Part shown: positions 11,062-24,305 of the stretch, piece after piece
Layout: every line of letters starts with the position of its first letter
How positions within the stretch are numbered: position 1 is the stretch's first letter
Source of the DNA: Cercozoa sp. M6MM
Lineage: Eukaryota > Endomyxa: Ascetosporea
NCBI GenBank assembly: GCA_040357565.1
Contig: JBDODJ010000012.1
Reading direction: 5' to 3' (one strand)
Length of the DNA stretch: 64,000 nucleotides
The notes under the pieces: generated by a model
Database searches by the model: none
The model's input: the letters and a program-made list of their open reading frames with translations, nothing else
Told to the model about the DNA's origin: nothing
Position numbers and translations under genes: made by a program

Positions 11062-13046
11062 TACACACAAACCTGTCCATAATTATGTCGTGGGGGAGGA
11101 AGGATGGTGGCACCTACTCGTGCTGCTGTGCCGACGTGCAGCCGCCAGAAACTTGTGCCAGTTGTAATCTGCCGAATAAGTATAAACCAATACAAGCGTA
11201 TACCATAGACACACACAGACATGCCTACCACTGAGCGAGAAGCCGACCACGAAGACTTGTCTCGTAAGCAACAATGCCTGCCCGCGCCAGACAGACGGAG
11301 ACATAAAAAAGTGTGATACAGCGACAAAGACCAGTGTACCTGAATGGAGGCAGCAAGTGCGCGTCGCGGAGTGTAGTCGTAGTCCAGATAAGACGTGCGT
11401 GACAAGACAATGTCGGTGCCCTCTTGTTCCACAGAGCCATGTGCTTTGAGTAGCCAAGCCGGGTGTTCCTCCTTGGCTGTGTGATTAGGCAGACACAAAT
11501 TAAACTAAGGCCAATAGAGAGGCAGATGAGGGAATACTCTGCGACCGTTGCTTGCACTTGGGACGCACCAGGCGACCGTACGGCAGCACTGCCAGTGGCT
11601 CATCGCCACAGGATCGCACTGCTCGCTCGAAGAGGTCCTACCCACAAAGACTCAACTCAAGCCCATCACCCACATAAAACACAACCAAACACAGATGCAA
11701 CGTACATCGTAGTTAGTCGTGATGAACTCGCGTACAGGCAGTGCTGACAGCAGCGTGTGCTGTAGTGAGAACGTTCTGTGTCATTTACGCACACAACCCA
11801 GATAAAACACAAGCAAACGTCAAATATGCGAGGGCCTACTTCACTTCCTTCAGCAACGAGCTGACCAAGGCACGGACTTTCTTTGCTCCGTGCTCTCTAT
11901 TAAATACCAAAGTATATATGTTTATATACATTTATAACACACATAATCGCATCGGGAGGGCTAAACTACAATTCAAGCAGCTCGGCAGTGCGCAGAAAAT
12001 CCTTGCTCTGTGCAATTTGTTCCGGTGAGAGTTCCGGGTGCGTCGTCTCGGGCAACTGCTCGGCCAGACGCTGCAAAAGCTGGCCCCAAAGAGGCATGCC
12101 AGCACCGACTGTACAAAAATAAAACACGTGGCAGAGACACAAGGACTGACTGGAATCCGTATACCTGAAACACCGGCTCCGAAAAACACGGCCGCATCGC
12201 CACGTGCAATGTCGGACGCCATACGCCGGGCTTCCGCTTGCAGTACCTCCTCTATGAGTCACCAGTTGAGCAGAGACAAATCTCAAGATTTCAAATAGAG
12301 AGGCAGATACGCTGCTCAAAGTCGCAGAAAAGACGCAGTGCAGGCGCCAGCGCGGCACGTCGCGCACGCAGCAAGTTCCACAGACAGGGGTCCTGACATG
12401 GTAGCACAAATCTACTCGTGCACTCGCAGAGACAAACACATGCACACAAGAACTGTCATACAGAGGAAGTCAGGATCCAGTCAAAGTCAACAGTGACGAC
12501 ATCTTCCGAACCCGGCATGCCCTCCATTTCCTCGTCTAATTGCTCTTTCACACCGGTCTTTGACGTAATAAGTAAGAAAAGACGATACCTGCCAAAGAGG
12601 GCTGTACGCCACGACACAAAAACAACAGCAAACGGACGTCCTTGTCGGTCAAAGGTGGCTCCACAACTAACTACGAACAATGCACCGCATGCGTTTGTCC
12701 GGATGAATCAGTGAGGAATCGACACCTGGATGAGATGCAGTTTCCGGCGATTCTTCGGCGGCTCCACTTTCAATACTGCTCAGTATCAAGGTTGTAGGGA
12801 TCTAGCGCTCACACATACAGAATGTGGAAGGGTACTTTCGTTCAGGAGTGAAACTAGTTGTAGCTGTGTGGCACGGGGGTCGTCAGCATCATACAGCTCA
12901 CTCGCATACAACACATGGTCGCACGCCAGTAAACGCGGCTTCGCGCAGTAGGACGCAAAGATGTGCCCGCGCGACTGTCCCATTCGGAAGCCGTTTGTTT
13001 GATACGCCTTCAGCTTTCCTTCCAAGAACAGATAATTCTCGAACAA
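5235..13046 (-). CDS. SIR2-like plus macro-like domain protein, many exons
   Basis: A long minus-strand chain of exons, read here as one gene. The N-terminal exon near 13046-12830 is unrecognised. A SIR2-like NAD-binding domain follows: GAGVS and VGAGMPLWGQL joined by an intron (about 12200-12090), LLKAHGSVEQEGTDIVLSR (about 11435-11380, the K-HG segment), and RQVFVVGFSLSG (about 11260-11220). Next is a poly-Q, Asn/Asp and Ser-rich segment (about 10225-9950). A macro-like domain comes after: FIVQGDIRRLDCDAV (about 9885-9840), a Lys/Arg-rich insertion (about 9500-9280), RPLVALPVLGT (about 8220-8190) and MAHEAAHQFGYDVVLVSHS (about 7990-7935). Later exons include HTLGFQVPPVGTATQHLSS (about 7620-7550) and GELDRALSSL (about 7395-7360). 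The last exon, rich in Lys/Arg/Glu, ends KLRESIRKIRQLTGM and a stop near 5235. NAD or ADP-ribose chemistry is inferred from the two folds. It could be two adjacent genes; the exon joins are mostly unproven. Confidence 0.55.
8122..8170. repeat. (GA)n microsatellite
   Basis: About 47 bases of nearly perfect GA dinucleotide repeat. It lies in an intron of the SIR2-macro gene, just 3' (in gene direction) of the exon ending in the LPVLGT motif. Confidence 0.95.
9539..9720. repeat. (CA)n microsatellite with 100-N gap
   Basis: CA repeats on both sides of an N gap (9580-9679). The tract sits in an intron that splits the macro-like domain of the minus-strand gene, so the true tract length is unknown. 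Confidence 0.95.
10952..11058. repeat. (CA)n microsatellite with 10-N gap
   Basis: A long CA tract interrupted by ten Ns (11001-11010). It lies in an intron of the SIR2-macro gene, downstream (in gene direction) of the SIR2-like exons. Confidence 0.95.
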
Positions 13047-13248
13047 TCTCTCAATAACTTACACTAAGAGCACTAAGATCACACAGCCACACAATGTTTC
13101 ACAGCATAAACAATGCTGGAAACAGAAAAGGTGGGTACAGGCATACTGTATCGACTCAGCGCCTTCGGCTCACGAAAATGAAAATTCATCATTATCGCAA
13201 GGCAAACGCGTGTTGAAAGGGTGTGAAGGTGTGAACACAGTGCTTGCG

Positions 13249-14910
<1,662 letters not shown>

Positions 14911-15161
14911 TTGGGCCGAGTATAATCGACAGCCCAAGTTGGTTTGGCCTGTGCAGTTCGCCCTATTCCGCGTCGTCCAATTGCGCGCAGTTACCGCGTC
15001 GCGTCATCAATCGTGCAGCTACATGCATGTACAGGCCTTCAGACAGGTCCAGTCACAGCCAGTAGTACCGCAGAGCCACAAACTCTTAACTCTTCTTTCT
15101 CTTTTGCTTCAATGATAGGAGACCAACTGGTCTGCCTGGCGTGGGTTCATCCCCGTGGAGA

Positions 15162-15185
15162 CTGCATAATCTGAGTCAGTCTGTA
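15162..15185 (+). repeat. 24-base motif, copy 1
   Basis: CTGCATAATCTGAGTCAGTC plus TGTA is identical at 18472-18495. Upstream flanks also match (GGAG, one mismatch). Both copies contain the TAA that closes a reading frame. In this copy AGACTG and CAGTCT can pair as a 6-base stem over a 12-base loop. Confidence 0.8.
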
Positions 15186-15312
15186 AGTAACAGAGTCTTC
15201 TAGGAAACCAACTATGTAAATTTAGTTCCCCTGCACCAGTCTGGGGTGGGTCACAAGAGCATGGCCGTGTCTACCGCCCGCTTAGGGTAGGACCATACAG
15301 CTCCCCTTTTGA
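15186..15312 (+). repeat. Dispersed repeat, copy B
   Basis: Shares with copies A and C a GAAACCAACTATGTA block (about 15205) followed by a GC-rich core with TACCGCCCGCTTAGGGTAGG and then a CCATACAGCTCCC-type end. It is closer to copy C than to A in the GGGTGGGTCA segment before the core. Non-coding. Confidence 0.75.
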
Positions 15313-15446
15313 CGTTCCCCAGACACCGAAGTCGACTTCATGGCGCAGGTAGCGGGCTAGTAGAGAGACGTCGCAGGCGGCGTCGGGTCGTCCCGTCGTC
15401 GTCCTCCCGTCTCTCCACTCGATAGCTAAACAAAACAGACAAACAG

Positions 15447-15497
15447 ACATAGTAGACTTAGGGCCACCACTGCTATGAGTGGTGGCCTAGTCTATGT
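15447..15497. other. Imperfect hairpin
   Basis: GGCCACCACT (15462-15471) and AGTGGTGGCC (about 15478-15487) are perfect 10-base inverted arms around a six-base loop. They extend outward through ACATAGTAGAC and GTCTATGT with small bulges. It lies in the KRR1 downstream intergenic region. It could be a transcript-end structure, a structured RNA or a transposon remnant; nothing here decides. Confidence 0.6.
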
Positions 15498-16067
15498 CGG
15501 GGACCTCTCGGTCCAGTGCCTGCTGGGAGGCTAGTTGTCCTTCGACAGTTGCTACCTCGTCTCAGGATATCTTGGTTCCTTAGTGCATTCTGTTGAGCGT
15601 TGCTAGGTTCTCAGGGTTGGCCAGTAACTTATGTCTTCAATTGTGCGCCATTGAGCCGCATTGGTGTTGTTTCTGATAGCTTCCGTTACCTTGCATTGGT
15701 ACGTGTCGAGAGTGTCTTCTGCATTTTCCCGGGTACCCTCGCAGTCGAGTCGGGGCACTCATTGATTTCGCGTTTTTTGTAGTCGTTGTTTGCATCCTTG
15801 CAGTTGGGCCCTGCACAGTGCACAGTCATGTTTTGTACGATTTTTCATTCAATTCGGAGTTGTCGCGGCTGAATTTGACTGCCTCAAGGCGGACTCGCGA
15901 GCTCGGATATTCAGCACGTGCGCGAAAAGCAGTCCTTTGCGTTTGCTAAGGACCACCAAACACGACAGCAGAGGGAAGTATAGAGTGGAAGCTCAAGTAA
16001 AGAGGCGTGGTAGGTGGATGTTCTTGCGTGAAAGTAACTGTCAGTTAAAAAAGTAAAATTTAATGCC

Positions 16068-18471
<2,404 letters not shown>

Positions 18472-18479
<8 letters not shown>

Positions 18480-18495
18480 TCTGAGTCAGTCTGTA
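18472..18495 (+). repeat. 24-base motif, copy 2
   Basis: Identical over 24 bases to 15162-15185. It covers the stop codon of the 16068 gene and the first bases after it. Confidence 0.8.
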
Positions 18496-18730
18496 GGCAA
18501 ACCGCATCCTAAACTAGCGTAAGAGTAGAAAAGCGAATTCGGTTGACGCTCGGTTAGCAGAACCGGAAACCAAAACAAAAACAAGAATGGAACGGACGGA
18601 CGGGAACCGACTCGCGCGACTTAAGCCACAGAAGGCAGCGCGGTACTAGTTTTTCCGGCTCAACGCAAAGCACGCGACAGCAACGCAACGCAGTTGGCTT
18701 AGCCAGCTGTAAGGCACATTTACGGTTCGG

Positions 18731-19852
18731 TTAATCCTCCTGCATGGCGACGGCACCCTCGGCTTGCTCCTTGCCAGTTGGCAACTTCTGCGCCGAACTC
18801 AGCTCCTCAATCTCCTCGCTCTCCAACTCAAGGGACTGCAGCACGAGGCAATGACTCAAGGCACAATCGCTCAGAGCACAGATGGAGTACCTTAATGCCA
18901 TCTGCGGTGATGATTTTAACTTGGAATCGGACCAGATCGACCAGGAAGCGCTTCTTAATTTCGTGCACGCACTTTCGCGCAACCTAAGAGAACAAATTGA
19001 TCCAACCGTCTAACTAAACCCTTGAACTTCACATACCTCAAGACCTTCTTCTTGTGTCATGCCCTAGGAACACAACCGCTAGTGCAATACCGGTGAGTGG
19101 TTAAAAAAAAAGTACCTCTTTCCACAATCGGTCCAAGAGACCGTTTACAAAGTAAGCAATGTAGCCTTGAGCACCACGTGTAACTTTCTACTCGCTTATA
19201 GGCTGGTATAAAATATCGAAAAAACATACGGTTTTGTACCTGCATTGAAGCCAGGTAGTCCATGAAGTAGAGCGACGGGCCAGCATTCTTGTCGTAGCCA
19301 CCAATCAGCATGTTCACTTGGTAGGGCGATCGCCGCAAAGCCTATGTCACGAAAGCTATCACAGGCAAGACAAACAAGTGACAGAACACGCGCGCCTACC
19401 TGGGCAAGAGCGTGTCGTGTGAAATTCGCCGTAGCGTGAGTCGACATACGCTACGAAGATACAAGTAAGTCATAAAGTTAGAGTAAAATGCAGTACATTC
19501 AGATCTGCACCTGCCCGTGATTGCGGAACCGCTCAAGTTCCATGTTGCGCAAAATGAAGTCTGAGAAGGCCGAGCTGCGAAAACAGAAAACCCAGTTGAC
19601 CCCATGAAGTCATCCAGAGCACACAGAACCCAGAAAAAGCGGTACACATCGCCGTTGGGACCGGCGCAGGCAAGAATCTTGTGCTCGTCTAACTGGACCA
19701 ACTTGTCGAGGTTGTCTTTCAGCCTGCCAAATCATGTCTAAATGACAGAGACAAATACTACAAGGCAGTTACTTGAAGATCGAGCGAAGCTGCACTGCAT
19801 CGCCAGCGATTAAAACGAAGTCAGCGCCCGTAAAACCGAACAGCGCGTCCAT
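18731..19852 (-). CDS. PSMB2: 20S proteasome beta subunit, PSMB2/Pre1 type
   Basis: A spliced gene for a non-catalytic beta-type (beta4 ring position) subunit of the 20S proteasome core. The ATG at 19852 gives [20 protein letters not shown], like the PSMB2 N-terminus, which has no propeptide or N-terminal Thr nucleophile. Later exons give [20 protein letters not shown] (about 19710-19655), [12 protein letters not shown] (about 19435-19400), [20 protein letters not shown] (about 19335-19280), [14 protein letters not shown] (about 19275-19240), [20 protein letters not shown] (about 18963-18905) and an acidic tail ending [10 protein letters not shown] with the stop at 18731-18733. It lies about 395 bases from the divergent SCO1-type gene and converges with the 16068 gene. 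Confidence 0.95.
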
Positions 19853-20247
19853 CTGCCAGGCAAAAACAGGCAAAAACATGAAAATTCAATAGACACAAAA
19901 AAATGCAAAAAGTACGGTGGGTCTGGGAAGCCTTTTGAATTCAAACCACAGGGAATGATTGCTGCTAGTAACACAACCACCGGATTCAGGGATGTCTCAG
20001 AACTTGGCAAGATCACCCACAAGAGAAAAAATATGCAAAGAAGGGAACAATTTGCAAAGTAGTGCACAGAACGCGGCTTTACTGTATGAAAAACCGCAAT
20101 GGGTAACACCTACAAGCACACTGATGAGCCGGCACCTTTTGTTCTTGGAAACAGAGCCAAGCCTCGCAGCCTTAACCACATTTCTGTTGCGCTGCCAAGG
20201 CAATTGGCACTGACGACATACGTTCGTGCGGTTTACTGCAATTCAGT
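19853..20247. other. Divergent intergenic region
   Basis: A 395-base stretch between the starts of the proteasome subunit (-) and the SCO1-type gene (+), presumably carrying both promoters. I see no TATA-like box or repeat that I could assign with confidence. Confidence 0.5.
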
Positions 20248-21601
20248 ATGTTCGGATACCTTAGAAACCCTCTTCGACGCGCCGTGCGCGGATTCTCGCA
20301 AAATGTGCCGACAGAAAGCAACCAAGGTGTGTGCGACCTCTCTGGATTGCCCGCCGCACCGAGTCGAGCAAATCTCGATCCCCTCTCCACTGTTGCTATC
20401 TAAACGTGAGAATTCGTCTGAATTTGCGAGTGCGTAGGCAACGCCGCGGTGAAAGCAGTCATCGCCGCCGTGGCCGTCGGTGTCGCTTTCGCCGGTGTGA
20501 GTGAAGTCTGGGAACGCGCCAGCGCACAAGTACACCGTGACTGATAAATATAATACACATTGTGGTCTATTTTAAAACGTAGAATGAGAAGAAAAAGCCC
20601 AGAGTCGTGAAGCTTCGCGAATCTGTTGGTATTTTTAGTCTAATCTCGCGGTCAATCATTCCTTCTGCACAATACGATTAGGAAACGTGAGCACTACGCG
20701 CAAGATCGGCGGCGAATGGTGTCTCACTGACACGAATGGTGTTTTATCCCTCAATTCAAGGTGTGGATGTTCACTCGACTTAACATTCGTGTGAAGGCAA
20801 GAAGCTGCGATACGACGATGCATCATTGCGCGGCAAGATTGTGATGCTTTATTTTGGCTTCGGCAACTGTCCTGACGTGTGTCCTGCCTCGCTCGGCAAG
20901 ATCAAGCATGTACTAAATCAACTTGACAAGAAGGGTACCTGTATTCTGCTGTTCGCGTGAGTACACATGGATATGTGTTTCCACAGGACTGAAAAAGCAA
21001 GTGCAGGTGGTGTTTGTGAGTGTCGATCCTCTGCGGGACACACCGGAGAGTCTGCGTGCCTTCCTTGACCGTATGTACCCTTCATGTTTGACTTTGTGTG
21101 TTCTCAGTATTATTGGTTCAATAGAGTTTGATTCGAGCATCATCGGCGTTACTGGCACACTTGACGAGCTCAGCAGCGTTGTACGTTGTACACGGTGTGA
21201 TTCCCTACCATATATGCGCTTTGTAGGCCAATAAGTTCGCAGCGCATTTCGACCGTAGCACTGTGGAGGAAGCTGCAGCAGCACTGGCACGTGACCAGCA
21301 ACGCGGCATCGACGACGACGATGACAAAGGTACAACAATCTACCTGGATTGGCCGATGTTCTACGCAGAAACTTCGACACAGGAGAGAGCGAGTACGATC
21401 CCGCGTACTATGTCGATCACACGCAATTTATCTACTGCATGGATGGCAAGGGCGACTTTTTTGGAATTCTTGGCTCTCAGCACACTCCTAAGCAGGTATA
21501 AGCTGAACGAACACCCGCTAATCGAGTACGTATATTTTCTCTCTGGATAGGCTGCCGATTTTGTCGTGCGCGCTGTCGAGACACATATGGCAGTTCGATA
21601 A
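20248..21601 (+). CDS. SCO1: SCO1/SenC-type mitochondrial copper chaperone
   Basis: A spliced gene for the inner-membrane protein that delivers copper to the CuA site of cytochrome c oxidase subunit 2. The ATG at 20248 starts MFGYLRNPLRRAVRGFSQ, a classic arginine-rich amphipathic mitochondrial presequence. An exon at about 20442-20498 encodes the membrane anchor (AAVKAVIAAVAVGVAFAG). The thioredoxin-like domain follows: KIGGEWCLTDTNG, LRGKIVMLYFGFGNCPDVCP with both copper-binding cysteines of CxxxC (about 20862-20884), VQVVFVSVDPLRDTPESLRA, and later YYVDHTQFIYCMDGKGDFFG, which contains the conserved histidine ligand. The stop TAA is at 21599-21601. All three metal ligands are present, so it should be functional. 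Confidence 0.95.
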
Positions 21602-22048
21602 CTACAGTTGAATAATTTACGTTCGATCTTCGTGAAAGGAGGCAGCCGACGCGCACACGAGTGTTCAGGAGTTTGTCGCTTCGCTTAGGCTACTGTAAGC
21701 GACGGACGGAAGCGAACTCATCGTGTCCCGTCCGGCTCGGTTACCGTACGTACTCGATCCACTTTAACCGACGCGAATGCACAATGCAAATTGCGTTCCG
21801 TTCGAGTTTAGTTGCGTTGTATCGTATTTAACTTATCTGAAGTTACGTTACTGAACGAACGCGATCAGACGTTGCCAGTTACGGGTTACGTGCATGCTTG
21901 ATGCACAAGGGGTTTTTGCGTTCAGTTCGCCGAGCCCGGCCGGTTCGACGCGTCAGATTATTAAATTCAATGAGCGGGGGTGACGAGGTTTAGTCTCCGA
22001 GCGAGCTTCTTGTCGAGAGCTGACTCCCGTGAGGGGCGAGATAGTTGG
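21602..22048. other. Convergent intergenic region
   Basis: About 450 bases between the 3' ends of the SCO1-type gene (+) and the small minus-strand gene. I see no exon, RNA gene or repeat in it. Confidence 0.5.
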
Positions 22049-22537
22049 TTACGTACTAGTCTCCTTGTACTCTTGGAGGGACATGCGACGCCCTATCAGC
22101 ATGCAGGTAGTATCAGTTTCAGCAAGGGTGTCACTGCGTACACACACAGATTTGAAAGGTATTTACCATGGGCTTCAGTGACCTGAGTTGCGTCGATCTC
22201 CCATTCGGCGCACTTGTGGACATGCGGCTCAATCGCGTTGGGTGAGCGTTGCTGTGTTTTGCCTTGTTTACGGAGCTCCCGCGCCTTCTCGATTTCCCGT
22301 TTGCGACGGATTTTCTCTTCCTCCTCTTGCTTGGACTCGCGGTACATTTCTCGCTGATTATATTTCGAGGTAAAAACTTAAACACTTCAAGTCACATGTA
22401 AATCCACAGTAGGATACCTTCATTTCTAGGATCTTTTCCTTTTGCTCTTGCGTGGCGAGCGGGGAAAAGTAAATGCTACACGAAGCCCGGCATAAAACTG
22501 AAGCGCCTTGCAAAAAGCACTGAAACCTGTCAGACAT
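22049..22537 (-). CDS. Small unrecognised protein, basic and charged
   Basis: A short three- or four-exon gene of about 120 codons. The ATG at 22537 gives MSDRFQCFLQGASVLCRASC then YFSPLATQEQKEKILEMK. After an intron with GTAT donor (about 22420) comes a charged helix (REMYRESKQEEEEKIRRKRE), then ELRKQGKTQQRSPNAIEPHV, and WEIDATQVTEAHG. After another intron the last exon ends RRMSLQEYKETST with the stop TAA at 22049-22051. The N-terminal half has several cysteines. I do not recognise the family. It is divergent from the 22765 gene. Confidence 0.55.
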
Positions 22538-22580
22538 TTGACGATAGCTACGCTAGGCTTTACTTATACTTCCAAGTGAA

Positions 22581-22679
22581 GCAGACGAGTTTATAAAGCA
22601 CTTCTTTGCAGTTTGTAACCTGGGGTCAGGTCGAACTCCACGCGGATGCCCGGGTCAGTTTATCCATAAACTCGTCTGC
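22581..22679. repeat. 14-base inverted repeat
   Basis: GCAGACGAGTTTAT (22581-22594) and ATAAACTCGTCTGC (22666-22679) are perfect inverted copies about 70 bases apart. They lie between two divergent gene starts (22537 minus, 22765 plus). Confidence 0.85.
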
Positions 22680-22764
22680 TCAGTTCGGACATGCATGAGG
22701 TTCGCACGTGGATTGATTTCCATCAGCCTGAGAATTCCAGAAACGTCTGCAGGTCGTAGCATGC

Positions 22765-24157
22765 TTGGTGCGCTTGGTATTGAATGAGATGCAATTAATT
22801 GAGGACTCAAGCGTCTGCAGCGATTTCACAGCCTCCTCAAGAAGCGCAGTCTCGTCTTCGTCGCTCTCGCAACTTGAATCATCAATCAATCGTCAACTTG
22901 GGGAAGTGAAAAGTCTCCGACACGAGCGATTTCACAAACAACGACAGCTATCAAAGTTACGACAGGAGTTCCTGCGACAACGTGAGATACTTCGCTCTGT
23001 GGAAAGCACCCTTCGTTCTGAACTCTGCACGCAATCGTCGGATTTCGAACCCCTGGAAGTTCGGCTGCAAGTACGGGTGCTTGATGTTGAGAATCTGCCA
23101 TCTAAGCTGAAGTCGTTTCGTGCATTTTCCCACAAAGGTAGGAGCAATGCGAAACTTGCAGCATCTGTCGACAGGATGCGGCTTCAACATGAAGAACTCA
23201 AGTACGAACTTCGCAAGGTTTGCGGAGACATCGTTCGTCTTCGACGACTCATGCGTCGCCAAAGTCGCACTCAGAAGAAGACCGAACAAATGAAGCAAAG
23301 CAAAAGGAGGAATTCAGCCAAATCGGGAGGTGGGCATCGAACTTCTGCTCGTGAAGGAACAACTTCCAAATCGGCAAAGAGAAGGCGCAGCGATTGCTCG
23401 CTGACGCAGAAGCACGAATCGCGAGTCACCGGCAAAGTAAAGGTAAACACATCATTTTCAGTTGTGTACATTTAAATAGCAATCTGAAGCTCATGTATTG
23501 ATCGAAAGTTGTCGCAAATCAATTTAGACGCAACCTTCTCCTCGCGTTCGCGACTTGTGGCAACAACGGGATGATCTGCACCGAGCGGACTCGCTTCACA
23601 CTGTCGATTCTACAGTTGAAGAGGTCTTGGTCGACCAGCACGAAGATTCTGACGTTGACAGGTAAGTTTAAATCATATTGAACATGTTGTCAAAGGTAAA
23701 TTACTCCACGACAGCAATTGGTCAATATCTCTGTTTTGTCAGCGCTTGTCTCGACGTGGTGCCTCCGAACACAGCTCGAACCCCAAATAACTTCCATTTT
23801 ATGGAGAACCCTCCGCTTCAAGACCGTTTGCAGATGACCTCTCTCTCCGGTAAATTGACCTCGAGCTTGTGGACTGTGTGCCGCAGCGTACATTGACAGT
23901 AAGTTTACTCGCTAGATGCAATGTTTACCTGTAAACAGGCGGAGGAAGTTCCGGATCCAATGGATCAAACCTCGTTGGATGGCTTCAGCAACTACAACTT
24001 GATGCCTCAATGCTGTTTTCATGCGCACCGTGTTGCAAGGGGCCGCTTGATGTTGACGCCAGCAGTGTTCCTTAGCTGGTTTCACCTTAGTACTGCTCTG
24101 CGTCCAGTCGGTCCCAGTGGGTCCGTTAGTTCGCGTTGTCCGTTTAAATTTGATTAG
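22765..24157 (+). CDS. Basic coiled-coil protein, unrecognised
   Basis: A long first exon from ATG 22765 to about 23443 encodes about 226 residues rich in Arg, Lys, Gln and Glu with heptad character (LRHERFHKQRQLSKLRQEFL, MRLQHEELKYELRKVCGDIV), then a very basic segment (QSKRRNSAKSGGGHRTSARE). The intron starts GTAAAC. The second exon (about 23528-23661) begins TQPSPRVRDLWQQRDDLHRA and ends LVDQHEDSDVDR before GTAAGTTTA. A possible last exon begins AEEVPDPMDQTSLDGFSNYN (about 23939) and may run to the stop at 24157. A cytoskeletal, ciliary or nuclear role is possible but only a guess from composition. No domain is recognised. Confidence 0.6.
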
Positions 24158-24305
24158 TATCTACGCTGCCAGTGCAGTGAAGCCTATTCCGTCATTTCAG
24201 TTACCTGGATTCGATTTTTAGAAGTCTTCGACGTGGCGCACAAGGGTATCCGAGAAAGCTGCAACCTGTTCGCAGAGACACGCACCGATACACAGTACTT
24301 ACAAA

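Larger units (their letters stand above)
14911..16067. other. Intergenic stretch with repeats and a hairpin
   Basis: Lies between KRR1 and the next plus-strand gene. It contains a possible tiny exon at 15118-15171 (ETNWSAWRGFIPVETA then TAA) of unknown parentage, a 24-base motif shared with the 18.48 kb gene end, dispersed repeat copy B and an imperfect hairpin at 15447-15497. No confident gene is seen in 15500-16067. Confidence 0.5.

Noticed and set aside
15118-15171. Extra last exon of KRR1 (ETNWSAWRGFIPVETA)
   Set aside because: KRR1 already ends in a family-typical basic tail with a stop at 14910; the segment has no link to it that I can show.
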